DNA from: Aquibium microcysteis
GTDB lineage: Bacteria > Pseudomonadota > Alphaproteobacteria > Rhizobiales > Rhizobiaceae
Assembly: GCF_014495845.1 (NCBI RefSeq)
Contig: NZ_CP061080.1
Location: forward strand, 2,655,001-2,719,000
DNA length: 64,000 bases
Direction of reading: 5' to 3'
The notes beneath the pieces are model-generated. The model was not told the origin of the DNA, made no database searches, and was given only the letters and a program-made list of their open reading frames with translations. Positions 40,145-50,397 of the stretch are shown piece by piece. Position numbers and translations under genes: made by a program. Positions within the stretch are counted from its first letter, which is position 1; every line of letters starts with the position of its first letter.

Positions 40145-41140
40145 TCAGGCGTCGAGGTCGATCAGATGGCGCGTGGCTGCCTCGCTTATCGTCGTGATGT
40201 CCGTGTCAGACAGGCGGATACGCCCGGCCCGGGCGTTCTCGCGCGCCTGGTCGGGGTTGCGCGCGCCGCAGAGCGAGAATGTGATCCCGGGCTGCCGGAT
40301 CGTCCAGGCGATGACGATCTGGGCGGGCGTCGCGTCATGCACGGCGGCGATCGGGGCGATTTCGGCCATCAGCCGCGCCACCTTCTCGCGGTTGGCGATC
40401 GAGAATCGCGGATTGTCCCGGCGCAGGTCGTCGCCGGAGAACACCCGCTCCGGCCCGATGCGTCCCGACAGCAGGCCGAGCGCCAGCGACGAATAGGACA
40501 GCACCGAGATGCCCTCGCGCAGGCAGACCGGCAGCAGCGTCCGCTCGATGCCGCGCTTCACCATGCTGTATTCCTCCTGGATGGCATCCAGGCCGCCCGC
40601 CGCGACATAGGCCTCGAGCTCGGCCACCGAGAGATTGCTCGCGCCGATCGCCCGGATCTTGCCCTGCCGCTTCAGGTCCTGCAGCGCCGCCACCGTCTCT
40701 TCCACAGGCGTCGTCGGGTCCTGCCAATGCGTGATGTAGAGGTCGATGTGGTCGGTGCCGAGCCGCCGCAGGCTCTGTTCCACCTCGTGGACGATCGACT
40801 CGCGCCCGAGGTGGCGATGCACCGGCCGGCCGTCATAGTCGAAGAAGTGGTTGCCCTTCCGCGTATGCCACACGAGCCCGCATTTGGTGGCCAGCACCAC
40901 CGCCTCACGCCGGCCGCGGATCGCCTTTCCGACGATCTCCTCCGCGACCCCCTGCCCGTAGGCCGGCGCGGTGTCGATCAGGCTCACGCCCTCGTCGATC
41001 GAGGCCTGGATGGCGGCGACCGAGGCGGCCTCGTCGGTCCCGCCCCACATCCAGCCGCCGATGGCCCAGGTGCCGAGCCCGATCGCCGAGGCCGTGATGC
41101 CCGACCGGCCGATCTCCCGTGTGATCATCTCATGCGACAT
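40145..41140 (-). CDS. Aldo/keto reductase
   Basis: 331 residues from the ATG giving MSHEMITREIG; it overlaps the regulator stop by 11 nt. NAD(P)H-dependent (alpha/beta)8 barrel with the tetrad Asp/Tyr in IDTAPAYGQG, Lys in LATKCGL and His in LYITHWQDP. It belongs to the YhdN/Tas-like group with the long substrate loop. It could reduce an aldose or keto-intermediate before phosphorylation, or remove a reactive aldehyde. Confidence 0.87.
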   Translation of the reverse strand: MSHEMITREIGRSGITASAIGLGTWAIGGWMWGGTDEAASVAAIQASIDEGVSLIDTAPAYGQGVAEEIVGKAIRGRREAVVLATKCGLVWHTRKGNHFFDYDGRPVHRHLGRESIVHEVEQSLRRLGTDHIDLYITHWQDPTTPVEETVAALQDLKRQGKIRAIGASNLSVAELEAYVAAGGLDAIQEEYSMVKRGIERTLLPVCLREGISVLSYSSLALGLLSGRIGPERVFSGDDLRRDNPRFSIANREKVARLMAEIAPIAAVHDATPAQIVIAWTIRQPGITFSLCGARNPDQARENARAGRIRLSDTDITTISEAATRHLIDLDA

Positions 41141-42107
41141 TCTGCAGGGGCTCCAGGGTTTCGAGCACGGAGGCGGCGGTCTCCTCGTCCACGACAAGGG
41201 TGTCGAGGAAGCGGCCGTTGAGGGCGGCGCGGATCGGCAGGACCTTCGCCGGCCCCGCCGCGACGCCGATCCGGCGCGGGCAGGCCGCCAGTTCGGCCGG
41301 TTCGAGCGCCACGAGGCGCGAATTGAACGGATGGTCGGCCACCGTCCCGTCCTCGCGGATCAGATGCGCCAGGAATTCGCCGCGCACGCCGCTGCGGATC
41401 AGGTTCTCCCGGTCGAGGTCGGGCAGCGGATGCAGGTCGTAATAGCTCGAGCCCGGCGTGACGATCGAGCCGATGCCCACCAGCGCGATCGCGGCTTTGC
41501 GGGCGAGGTCGAACACCTCCCTGATCGAGGCCATCTCGATCAGCATGTCGCGCTGCTTTCGGCTCTCGGCGAACAGCGGCGCGTGCACCAGCATGGTGCG
41601 GCCGCCGAGGCGCTCGGCAAGTCGCGAGGCCAGATGGTTGACGTCGGTGTAGAACTTGCCCTGCACGCCGCCGGTCAGCGGCACCACGGTCACGTCGAAG
41701 GCGCGCTCGGGCTGCATGTTCTCCACCACCGCGCTCACTGCCCGACCGCCGGTGATCGCGATCACGTCGCCGTCGCGCAGCGTCTCCAGCACCTGGTTGG
41801 CCGCCGCCCGTCCCACCTGCTGCAGCGTCGTGTCCGGGCTCCCCGCGACGGCCGGCGTGACGATGCTCGACACGCCCCGGGCCGCGGTCAGCCGCCGCTC
41901 CAGCTCGACCAGCCGCTGGAACGGGCTCTCGATGGCGATCTTCACCATGCCGAGCTTGCGCCCTTGGGCGATCAGCCGGTTCACCTTCGAGGCCGACAGG
42001 TTCATCGCCTGGGCGATGTCCGACTGCTTCATGCCGTCCACGAAATGCAGCATCAGCACCGTGTAGATCTGCCGGATCGCTTCGAAATCGTCCTTGTTGT
42101 CCGCCAT
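41130..42107 (-). CDS. SorC/DeoR-type sugar-binding transcriptional regulator
   Basis: 325 residues: N-terminal HTH (residues 15-55, with MKQSDIAQAMNLSASKVNRL) and a C-terminal SorC sugar-phosphate isomerase-like domain (VIAITGGRAVSAVVE, GVGSIV-like GIGSIVTPG, RRIGVAAGPAKV). The SorC family includes EryD and LsrR, which release DNA on binding a phosphorylated sugar. It lies inside the operon between permease and aldo/keto reductase, so it is probably autoregulated. Candidate operators are the GAAATTTC motifs near 45822 and 45914. Confidence 0.88.
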   Translation of the reverse strand: MADNKDDFEAIRQIYTVLMLHFVDGMKQSDIAQAMNLSASKVNRLIAQGRKLGMVKIAIESPFQRLVELERRLTAARGVSSIVTPAVAGSPDTTLQQVGRAAANQVLETLRDGDVIAITGGRAVSAVVENMQPERAFDVTVVPLTGGVQGKFYTDVNHLASRLAERLGGRTMLVHAPLFAESRKQRDMLIEMASIREVFDLARKAAIALVGIGSIVTPGSSYYDLHPLPDLDRENLIRSGVRGEFLAHLIREDGTVADHPFNSRLVALEPAELAACPRRIGVAAGPAKVLPIRAALNGRFLDTLVVDEETAASVLETLEPLQNVA

Positions 42108-42108
42108 G

Positions 42109-43113
42109 TCAGCCGCGCCGCCTGTTGATGTAGTGGTCGATCGTCACCGCGGCGAGCAGGATCGAACCGCGGATGATGTCCTGCCAGTAGACCGAGACGT
42201 CGAGCAGCGCGAGCGAACTCGACACCACCGAAAGCAGGATCGTGCCGAGGATGGCACCGAGGATCGTCCCGGTGCCGCCCGACAGGCTCGCCCCGCCGAT
42301 CACCGCGGCGGCGATGACGTTGAGCTCCATGCCGACGCCGAAGGTCGGCTGCGCCGAGCCGAAGCGCGCCATGTAGATGATGCCGGCGACGCCGCACAGC
42401 GCCGAGCACAGCGTCGTCGTCAGGAACACCACCTTCTTGGTGCGGATGCCCGAATAGGCGGCCGCCTTCTCGTTGCTGCCCGTATAGAATACCTTCCGGA
42501 ACATCGTCGTGCGCCGCAGCAGGAAGTCGAACGCCACCACCACCACGACGAACAGGATGATCACCACCGGGATGACGCCGATCGAGCCCTGGCCGATGAA
42601 CTTGAACTCCGGCGGCAGCGTGTAGAGGCCGATCGGCCGCCCTCCGGTGCCGAGAAGGCAAAGGCCCCGCGCGATCACCATCACAGCCAGCGACACGATG
42701 AAATGATGCAGCCCCACCCGGGTGACGAAGAAGCCCATGGTGGCGCCGATCGCCGTGCAGGCGGCGATCGCGATCGCCGATGCCACCCAGGGGTCGACGC
42801 CGTTGAGGAACAGCAGGCCGGCGATCACCATGGCCAGCGCCGTCACCGAGCCCACCGACAGGTCGATGCCGCCCGAGATCAGCAGGATGGTCATGCCGAC
42901 GACGACGATGCCCTCCACCGCGAAGGCCATCGCCATGGCACGCATGTTGTTCCAGGTCAGGAAATAGGGCGAGGCGAACGACATCGCCACGAACAGCACG
43001 AGGATGATCAGGATCAGCCCCGTCTCGCGCATCCGCAGCAGGCGCCGCAGCGTTCCGGCCAGGCCGCCGGCCGAACCGCCGTCCTTTGCGGCGGGGGTCG
43101 TCGCCATGGTCAT
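42109..43113 (-). CDS. Sugar/polyol ABC transporter permease (RbsC family)
   Basis: 334 residues from ATG 43113, which has GGAGGAAACG just upstream. An alternative ATG at 43131 overlaps the ATPase stop (ATGA). About ten helices, with ISGGIDLSVGSVTALAMV, GFFVTRVGLHHFIVSLAVMV and IGGASLSGGTGTILGAILG. It forms the channel for the binding protein at 44739. The regulator start follows its stop by 1 nt. Confidence 0.9.
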   Translation of the reverse strand: MTMATTPAAKDGGSAGGLAGTLRRLLRMRETGLILIILVLFVAMSFASPYFLTWNNMRAMAMAFAVEGIVVVGMTILLISGGIDLSVGSVTALAMVIAGLLFLNGVDPWVASAIAIAACTAIGATMGFFVTRVGLHHFIVSLAVMVIARGLCLLGTGGRPIGLYTLPPEFKFIGQGSIGVIPVVIILFVVVVVAFDFLLRRTTMFRKVFYTGSNEKAAAYSGIRTKKVVFLTTTLCSALCGVAGIIYMARFGSAQPTFGVGMELNVIAAAVIGGASLSGGTGTILGAILGTILLSVVSSSLALLDVSVYWQDIIRGSILLAAVTIDHYINRRRG

Positions 43114-43127
43114 CGTTTCCTCCGCCT

Positions 43128-44660
43128 TCATGATTGAAGCCGCCGCCCGTCGCCGACGGAGGCGAGATACAGGATGCGGTCCTCCGTCATCGCCTCGCCC
43201 GTCACCTCCCCGGCGAGCCGCCCCTCCCGCACCACCAGCACCCGGTCGCAGACGCCGATCAGTTCGGGAAGCTCTGACGAGATCACGACGATCCCGACGC
43301 CGCTCCGCGCGAGGTCGCGCAGGATGCGGTGGATCTCGGCCTTGGCGCCGACGTCGACCCCCCGCGTCGGCTCGTCGAGGAAGATGACCTTCGGGTCGAC
43401 CGACAGCATCTTGGCGATCGCCACCTTCTGCTGGTTGCCGCCCGACAGCGACGACAGCGCCTGGCCGACACGGCCGTATCGCAGGTTCAGCCGCGCGCCC
43501 AGCCGCTCGGCCTGCGCGGCCTCGGCCCGCTCGTCGATGATACCGGCGCGGCCCGCCACCTGTTCCAGCTTCAGCGCCGACACGTTCGCCGCGATCGACA
43601 TGTCGAGGAACAGCCCGTCGCCCTTGCGGTCCTCCGACAGGTAGACCAGACCCGCCGCGATGCTGTCGGCATAATGCGCCAGCCGCAGCGGCCGGCCGTG
43701 CAGCCGGATTTCGCCCGTCACCTCCCCTTCGAGCCGGCAGATCCCCTTCACGATCTCGCTGCGCCCGGCCCCGATCAGGCCGGCGAGCCCCAGGATCTCG
43801 CCCCTGCGCAGCTGGAACGACACGTCGCTGAAGCGCCGCCGCTCCGTCAGGCCCCGCACGTCGAGGACGATCTCGTCCGACCGCTCCGCCTCTGCGAGCT
43901 TGGGCGGATACAGGCTGTCGATCACCCGGCCGACCATCGCGCTCACCACTTCGCCCGGCGTGGTGTCGGCGACGTCGAGCGTGGTGATGTACTGCCCGTC
44001 GCGCAGCACCGTCACGCGGTGGCAGTTGTCGAAGATCTCCACCATGCGATGCGAGATGTAGATGATCGAGATGCCCTGCGCGACGAGCTTGCGCATGATC
44101 TCGAACAGCACCTGCGCCTCGCGTTCCGTCAGCGCCGCCGTCGGCTCGTCGAGGATCAGCACGCGGCAGTCGAGCGTCAGCGCCTTGGCGATCTCGACCA
44201 GCTGCTGCTGCGAGATCGACAGCGTGCCGACCAGCGCGCTGGGATCGATGTCGCCGAGGCGATGCAGGATATCGGCGGCGCGCCGCTCCAGCGTCCGGTA
44301 GTCCATCAGCAGAGAACGGCTGGTGTTCGTCGCGGCCATGAAGATGTTTTCCGCCACCGTGACGTCCGGGCAGAGCGCGATCTCCTGGTGCACGAAGCCG
44401 ATGCCGAGCCTCTGCGCCATGGCCGGAGAGGTGATCGTCACCGGCACGCCGTCGAGCCGGATCTCGCCGCCGTCAGGCTTCAGGATGCCGTCGACGATGT
44501 TCATCAGCGTCGACTTGCCGGCCCCGTTCTCGCCGGCCAGGGCGTGGATCTCGCCGCGCCTGAGTTCGAAGTCGACGCCGCGCAGCGCCCTGATCGGGCC
44601 GAACGCCTTGGTCAGGCCGGAGATCTTCAGGATCGGGTCGTCGCGATCGGCGCTCGCCAT
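43128..44660 (-). CDS. Sugar/polyol ABC transporter ATPase, two-domain
   Basis: 510 residues. Domain 1 has GENGAGKST, the usual degenerate LSISQQQ signature and DEPTAA. Domain 2 has [19 protein letters not shown] and [15 protein letters not shown]2 class. The chosen start gives [10 protein letters not shown] longer frame from 44696 would run into the strong hairpin at 44692-44718, which argues for the shorter form. Confidence 0.9.
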   Translation of the reverse strand: MASADRDDPILKISGLTKAFGPIRALRGVDFELRRGEIHALAGENGAGKSTLMNIVDGILKPDGGEIRLDGVPVTITSPAMAQRLGIGFVHQEIALCPDVTVAENIFMAATNTSRSLLMDYRTLERRAADILHRLGDIDPSALVGTLSISQQQLVEIAKALTLDCRVLILDEPTAALTEREAQVLFEIMRKLVAQGISIIYISHRMVEIFDNCHRVTVLRDGQYITTLDVADTTPGEVVSAMVGRVIDSLYPPKLAEAERSDEIVLDVRGLTERRRFSDVSFQLRRGEILGLAGLIGAGRSEIVKGICRLEGEVTGEIRLHGRPLRLAHYADSIAAGLVYLSEDRKGDGLFLDMSIAANVSALKLEQVAGRAGIIDERAEAAQAERLGARLNLRYGRVGQALSSLSGGNQQKVAIAKMLSVDPKVIFLDEPTRGVDVGAKAEIHRILRDLARSGVGIVVISSELPELIGVCDRVLVVREGRLAGEVTGEAMTEDRILYLASVGDGRRLQS

Positions 44661-44691
44661 GCCGCTGGTCCTCGCATGCGCGGTGGGAACC

Positions 44692-44718
44692 GGCATCCGC
44701 GCGGGGCGCGCGGATGCC
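44692..44718 (-). terminator. Hairpin between the polyol binding-protein and ATPase genes
   Basis: Perfect 11-bp arms GGCATCCGCGC / GCGCGGATGCC with a 5-nt loop, 20 bp after the binding-protein stop, without a T-run. The same arrangement follows the other two sugar binding-protein genes in the window. Confidence 0.65.
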
Positions 44719-44738
44719 GTCTCGTCGGGCTGAGATCA

Positions 44739-45758
44739 TCAGCTCGGATCGCGGCCCTTCATGTAGGCGTTGAGGTCGAAGGAATCGGCGTTCTCCTTGG
44801 TGATCACGGCGAAGCCGTTGTCGACGAAGGGGATCTGCATGGGGTTGTAGCCCGACACCTTGTAGTCGTTGAACGGGTCGAACATCTCGGGCCGCGTCGC
44901 GAGGAAGGTGGCGATGAAGCCCATGAAGCCCTGCACGCCCTGGTTGGGGTTGAGAGACATGTGGATGTTGCCGGCCTTGATGTGCTCCAGCGTCGTCGGC
45001 GTCACGTCGGCATGCATGATCAGCACCTTCGCTTTGGCCTCCAGCACGGCCGCCACGGCGCCTTCGGCCGAGCCCGCCTCGGGGATCCACATCGCCGCGA
45101 GATTGGGGTTGGCCTGCAGGATCGAGGCCGTCGCCCGGTAGGCCGCGTTGGAATCCTGGTTGGTGGCCTGGCGCCCGACCAGCTTCATCTTCGGATAGTT
45201 CTTCTCGAAATAGGCGATCAGCGCGGTGACGCGCAGGTCGTGGTTGCTCTGGCCCGGGTTCTCCAGCACCGCATACTCGGCGCTGTCGCCCACCTGCTTG
45301 ACGATTTCTTCGGCCGCGAACTTCGCCTCGGCAAGGTTGTCGGAGGTGATGTAGGCGGTCCGCTTCGATTTCGGCGAGTCGGCCGCAAAGGTCACCACCG
45401 AGACGCCGCCGTCGATCGCACGGTTGATCGGCTCGATGAACGGATCGGACTGCATCGGATGCAGCAGGATGCCGGACGGGTTCTTCACCAGGTCCTGCTC
45501 GAACGAGGCGATCTGCTTGGTGATGTCGTAGTCGGGCGTGCCCGAGAACACGGTCTCGCAGCCCATGGCTTCGGCGGCCTGCTTGAAGCCCTGGTAGACA
45601 GGCACCCAGTAGGGATGCGCCGACACCATCACGTTCATGACGAAGGTCTCGCCGGGCTCGCACTGGAACTTGCTCTGCGCGAATGTCCCCGCGGTCGAGG
45701 CGAGGACGGCCGTCATCGTTGCCGCTGCCAGGGGCGCGGCCAGTCCGAATGTCTTCAT
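44739..45758 (-). CDS. Periplasmic sugar/polyol-binding protein (CUT2 class)
   Basis: 339 residues from ATG 45758, with GGAGGAGACA before it. Signal peptide of about 28 residues ending TFAQ. Type I periplasmic fold: MVSAHPYWVPVYQGFKQAAE, GILLHPMQSDPFIEPINRAI and TAYITSDNLAEAKFAAEEIV. It heads the leftward operon and sets the ligand specificity, which is unknown. The neighbours suggest a polyol or a deoxy/branched sugar. Confidence 0.9.
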   Translation of the reverse strand: MKTFGLAAPLAAATMTAVLASTAGTFAQSKFQCEPGETFVMNVMVSAHPYWVPVYQGFKQAAEAMGCETVFSGTPDYDITKQIASFEQDLVKNPSGILLHPMQSDPFIEPINRAIDGGVSVVTFAADSPKSKRTAYITSDNLAEAKFAAEEIVKQVGDSAEYAVLENPGQSNHDLRVTALIAYFEKNYPKMKLVGRQATNQDSNAAYRATASILQANPNLAAMWIPEAGSAEGAVAAVLEAKAKVLIMHADVTPTTLEHIKAGNIHMSLNPNQGVQGFMGFIATFLATRPEMFDPFNDYKVSGYNPMQIPFVDNGFAVITKENADSFDLNAYMKGRDPS

Positions 45759-45821
45759 TGTCTCCTCCACTTTGGCTCCTGCCACCGCACCGATGCTGCC
45801 AGCACGGCACAAGGTTTGCAA

Positions 45822-45921
45822 GAAATTTCACTGCGCGAATGTTATCGCGACGTCGCGGATACAATCAGCGGTCACGCACCCTGTCAAGTGAATCGACATA
45901 AAATTCTATCGATGAAATTTC
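45822..45921. promoter_or_regulatory. Paired GAAATTTC motifs flanking the polyol promoter
   Basis: The self-complementary octamer GAAATTTC occurs at 45822-45829 and 45914-45921, on either side of the promoter and 92 bp apart, in an AT-rich patch. Looping between two SorC-family tetramer sites is plausible. No family consensus was available to compare. Confidence 0.35.
45859..45887 (-). promoter_or_regulatory. Promoter of the polyol operon
   Basis: Minus-strand TTGACA (45882-45887), a 17-bp spacer and TTGTAT (45859-45864). The predicted start, near 45852, leaves a leader of about 95 nt before the binding-protein ATG. Confidence 0.65.
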
Positions 45922-46188
45922 TTTCAGCACGCGTTGCGAGTGGCCGCATCGCCGCGCGGTGCGGTCTGCGCAGCGACAGGAAAAACAGGGACCGTGTACT
46001 CAACTCGGGATAGCAGCGCGTCCGCCTGAGCGGCGGGATCACGCGGACTACGTAGACGGTCACCGCATTTCCCGGCGCCGCATTTCAAGCCGACTGCATT
46101 TCCCGCCCCTTGTCGCCCCGGTCCCGCCCGCCGGCCGTCGATCGCCGCCCCCGCCAGGAGCCGCAAATCCCGCCGCTGGTCGCGCACC

Positions 46189-46207
46189 CGTTGCCGCATC
46201 GGCAACG
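46189..46207. promoter_or_regulatory. LysR-type T-N11-A operator, importer side
   Basis: CGTTGCC-GCATC-GGCAACG, perfect 7-bp arms (extending to 10 bp as CCCGTTGCCG-CAT-CGGCAACGGG). The T-N11-A spacing is the LysR-family signature. It overlaps the -35 position of a weak TACTTT -10 box (46225-46230), 117 bp before the importer gene. The same arms with a different centre occur at 55098-55116. Confidence 0.6.
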
Positions 46208-46323
46208 GGCGGTCCGAATCATTCTACTTTATTCGAACGTCCGTCGGCCGCATCATCCGCTCCGACCTCAGAGCTCAGCCGGCGCACGGGAACGCGCCAG
46301 GGTCCACCAACGGGAGATCGACC

Positions 46324-47358
46324 ATGCCTGAATTCCGCAGCACGCGCCGTCAATTCCTCCAGACCGCCGCCACCGTCGGCGGCCTCGTCGCCAGCCACAG
46401 CCTGCTCAACGTCACCCGCGCCTCGGCGCAGTCGCCGGCCAAGGTCAACATGCAGCTCGGCTGGCTCGCCTCCAACGGCATCCTCGGCGAAGTGGTGGCC
46501 ATCAAGAAGGGCTTCTATGCCGAGCAGGGCGTCGAGCTCACGATCACGCCCGGCGGCCCGAACGTCGACGGCGTCGCCAGCGTCGCCTCCGGCCAGGCGA
46601 TGGTCGGCCAGACCTCGTCCAGCCCCTCCGTCATGCTCGCCCGCTCGGCCGGCATCCCGATCAAGGCGATCGCCGGCGGCTACCAGAAGCACCCCTTCAC
46701 CTATTTCTCGCTCGCCAAGGATCCGATCCGCGAGCCGAAGGACATGATCGGCAAGACGATCGCGACCCAGCCCACCGCCTTCATCCTCGCCCGCGCGCTG
46801 CTCGCCAAGAACGGTATCGCCGAGGACCAGGTGACGCTGGTCAACATGGGCGCCGACATGAACCAGCTGCTCACCGGCCAGGCGCAGGCCGCCACCGGCT
46901 GGCTCACCAACACCAACGCGCTGAAGATCCTGGGCGACGACCGCGTCGACATGATGCTCTGGGATACCGGCATCCAGCTCTACGCCAACGTCTACTTCGC
47001 CACCGACAAGGCCATCGCCGAGACGCCGGACGTGCTGGCGAAGTTCATCGCCGGTTCCGCCATGGGCTGGGGCTACGCCAAGGACAACCCGGAAGAGGCC
47101 GTCGAGATCCTCGTCGAGGCCTATCCGAACCTCGACAAGGCGAGCGAGCTCGAAGCGGTCAAGCCGGTGCTCGAGTTCAGTTTCGGCGAGACCACCAAGG
47201 CCGAGGGCTGGGGCGCGATGAACCGGGCGAACTGGGAGGCCCAGCTGAAGACCTACGCCGATCTCGACCAGTTCAAGGGCACGGTGCCGACCGTCGACGA
47301 CATCATGACGCTGGCGATCCTCGAAGCCACCGCCGACATCCGCAAGAAGGTCGGCTGA
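46324..47358 (+). CDS. NitT/TauT-type ABC transporter substrate-binding protein
   Basis: 344 residues with a twin-arginine signal (STRRQFLQTA at residues 6-15; cleavage after about ASAQ). The mature part has the NMT1/SsuA-like fold: GWLASNGILGEVVAIKKGFY and YAEQGVELTITPGGPNVDG. Such proteins bind nitrate, sulfonates, thiamine precursors, pyrimidines or aromatic acids. First gene of a rightward unit whose enzymes use CoA thioesters, so an organic acid or heterocycle is more likely than an inorganic ion. Confidence 0.88.
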   Translation: MPEFRSTRRQFLQTAATVGGLVASHSLLNVTRASAQSPAKVNMQLGWLASNGILGEVVAIKKGFYAEQGVELTITPGGPNVDGVASVASGQAMVGQTSSSPSVMLARSAGIPIKAIAGGYQKHPFTYFSLAKDPIREPKDMIGKTIATQPTAFILARALLAKNGIAEDQVTLVNMGADMNQLLTGQAQAATGWLTNTNALKILGDDRVDMMLWDTGIQLYANVYFATDKAIAETPDVLAKFIAGSAMGWGYAKDNPEEAVEILVEAYPNLDKASELEAVKPVLEFSFGETTKAEGWGAMNRANWEAQLKTYADLDQFKGTVPTVDDIMTLAILEATADIRKKVG

Positions 47359-47362
47359 GGTC

Positions 47363-48177
<815 letters not shown>

Positions 48178-48178
<1 letters not shown>

Positions 48179-48993
48179 TGGCCGACGTCGCGCATCGCTC
48201 CCCTGCCCTCAACCAGACGGCCGCCTTCGGCTTCGCCGACCGGTTTCGCGACAAGCTTCCCGCCCTGCTCGCCGTTGTCGGGCTCGTCGCCGGCTGGCAA
48301 TTCATCGTCTGGGCCTTCTCGGTGCCGACCTACATGGCGCCCGGCCCGCTCGACGTTCTCGCCTCCTTCCGCGACGACGGCTGGACACTGTGGAGCAATT
48401 TCTGGCCGACCTTCTTCGAGTCCGTGCTCGGCTTCATCTTCGGAAATCTCGTCGCGATCCTGCTCGCGATCTGGTTCGTCCATTCACGCACGGCCGAAAA
48501 GGCCTTCTATCCGATCGCCGTCTTCATCAACACGATCCCGATCATCGCCGTGGCGCCGATCCTGGTGCTGATCTTCGGCAGCGGCTACCTGCCGAAGGTC
48601 ATCATCGCCGCGCTGATCTGCTTCTTCCCGACGCTGGTCAACATGGTGCGCGGCCTGAAGGCGGTCACCCCGGCCACCCTCGATCTGATGCGCGTCCTTT
48701 CGGCCTCGAAGAGCGAGATCTTCTGGAAGGTGCGCATCCAGAGTTCCCTGCCCTTCCTCTTCGCGGCGCTGAAGATCGCCAGCACCACCTGCGTGATCGG
48801 GGCGATCGTGGCGGAATGGATCGGCTCCAACTACGGCCTCGGCGCGCTCATCATCGAGGCGACCTACAATTTCCGCTCGCCGCTGCTCTACGCGACGGTC
48901 TTCACGGCGGCGCTGCTCGCCGTCCTGCTCTTCACCCTCGTCTCGGTCGCCGAGACGCGCCTGATCCGGTGGAAGACGTCCGACGTCCACTGA
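48178..48993 (+). CDS. NitT/TauT-type ABC transporter permease
   Basis: 271 residues with about six helices and the cytoplasmic EAA-type loop (VLSASKSEIFWKVRIQSSLP). The ATG at 48178 is placed correctly behind CTGGAGG; an ATG 6 bases earlier is too close to it. It completes the importer with the two preceding genes. Confidence 0.92.
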
Positions 48994-49035
48994 GACCGCA
49001 ACGTCTGTCGACCAGAAAAAAAACGGAGGAACACC

Positions 49036-50397
49036 ATGGCACCCGTGACCATTCGTGAAGCCGCGCGCGAGGCGACGGTGGCCGACCGCTCCGACGTCGT
49101 CGTGGTCGGCGGCGGACCGGCCGGCATCTCGGCCGCCGTCTCGGCCGCCCGCAACGGCGCCAGCGTCACCCTGCTCGAGCGCTATCCCTATCTCGGCGGC
49201 CTCGCCTCCGGCGGCATGGTGCTGGTGCTGGACGACATGCACAATGGCGAGGAGATCACCGTGCGGGGCATCTGCATGGAGATGATCGACCGCATGCGTG
49301 CCTGGGGCCTCTGCGTCACCCCGCCGGAAGAGGACCTGCGGCCCGGCGTCCGCGAGACCGAGGCGATGTGGCGCAAATGGGCGCGCTGGGGCCTGTTCGA
49401 CTTCCACACCCAGACCATGCCGCACCCGGCCTGTTTCGCCGCCGCCTTCGATCCCGACGCCTTCAAGCGCGCTTCCTACGCCGTCATCGGCGATGCCGGC
49501 GTCAAGCTGCGCGCCCATTCCTGGTTCTCCTCGGCGATCGTCGAGGACGGCGCCATCAAGGGCGTGATCTGCGAGACCAAGGAAGGCCGCCAGGCGATCC
49601 TCGGCGACGTGGTCATCGACGCCACCGGCGATCTCGACGTGGCGGCGAGCGCCGGCGCGAAGTCGCAGGAGAGTTCCTTCATCCTCACCACCGTCTCGCG
49701 CTGGGGCGGCGTCGATACCGACCGCGCCGAGGCCTTCCAGTTCGAGCGGCCGGAGGAATTCGCCAGGCTCGACCACGAGGCCAAGCGCATCATCGGCGGC
49801 TGCTGGAACTTCTGGTGGCTGAAGACGCCGCTGCCGGGCGTCGTCTGGCTCAACTGCCCGCACGTGCCCAAGCTGCACGGGCTGAAGGTCGCCGACCTGA
49901 CCGCCGTGGAGATCGAAGGCCGCGCCCGGATGGAGCGCCTGATGACCTTCGCGCGCGAGAACATGCCCGGCTTCGAGAAGGCCTACGTCGTCGACTTCGC
50001 GCCGCAGACCGGCGTGCGCCAGACGCGCATGCTGGAAGGCGAGTACGTCGTCACCAAGGACGACGTGATGCAGCGCCGGCACTTCGCCGACACCGTCTGC
50101 CGCGGCCGCGACTACTACACGCCCTACCGCGCCATGCTGCCGCGCGAGGTCGACCAGCTGATCGTCGCCGGCCGGCACTATTCCGCGACGCCGCAGGCAC
50201 AGAAGTCGAGCCGCGAGATCCCGCCCTGCATGGCCATGGGCGAGGCCGCCGGCATCGCCGCCACCGTGGCGCTCAACGCCGGCGTCAAGGTGCGCCATGC
50301 CGACGTCGCCGCCATCCAGCGCCAGATGCGCGCCCAGGGTGCCGATCCGGGTGACGTCCCGTCCGAAAACGCCATGCTCCTGGAGGCCGCCGAATGA
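49036..50397 (+). CDS. FAD-dependent oxidoreductase (FAD_oxidored family)
   Basis: 453 residues. FAD motif VVVVGGGPAGISAAVSAARN starts at 21, with ERYPYLGGLASGGMV right after and a late FAD contact SSREIPPCMAMGEAAGIAATV. The PF12831-type family includes putative dehydrogenases, mostly uncharacterised, of cofactor-like or cyclic substrates. A run of eight A residues and GGAGGA precede the ATG. The ATGA overlap with the next gene links it to the CoA-transferase. It may use the ferredoxin encoded at 54676 as electron partner. Confidence 0.85.
   Translation: MAPVTIREAAREATVADRSDVVVVGGGPAGISAAVSAARNGASVTLLERYPYLGGLASGGMVLVLDDMHNGEEITVRGICMEMIDRMRAWGLCVTPPEEDLRPGVRETEAMWRKWARWGLFDFHTQTMPHPACFAAAFDPDAFKRASYAVIGDAGVKLRAHSWFSSAIVEDGAIKGVICETKEGRQAILGDVVIDATGDLDVAASAGAKSQESSFILTTVSRWGGVDTDRAEAFQFERPEEFARLDHEAKRIIGGCWNFWWLKTPLPGVVWLNCPHVPKLHGLKVADLTAVEIEGRARMERLMTFARENMPGFEKAYVVDFAPQTGVRQTRMLEGEYVVTKDDVMQRRHFADTVCRGRDYYTPYRAMLPREVDQLIVAGRHYSATPQAQKSSREIPPCMAMGEAAGIAATVALNAGVKVRHADVAAIQRQMRAQGADPGDVPSENAMLLEAAE

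Larger units (their letters stand above)
45759..46323. other. 565-bp divergent regulatory gap
   Basis: It separates the leftward polyol operon from the rightward NitT/TauT-type operon. It holds a sigma70 promoter and GAAATTTC motifs on the left side and a T-N11-A palindrome with a weak promoter on the right, each listed. The middle (about 45930-46180) shows no convincing gene or structure. Confidence 0.7.

Noticed and set aside
36020..45758. A true AI-2 lsr operon
   Set aside because: There is no LsrG, there is only one permease, the binding protein does not look like LsrB, and a GlpD-like dehydrogenase is present, so AI-2 uptake is not supported.
49016..49023. Run of eight A residues as a terminator tail
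   Set aside because: No stem-loop precedes it on either strand, and it lies just before a good ribosome site, so it is probably part of the leader of the FAD oxidoreductase gene.
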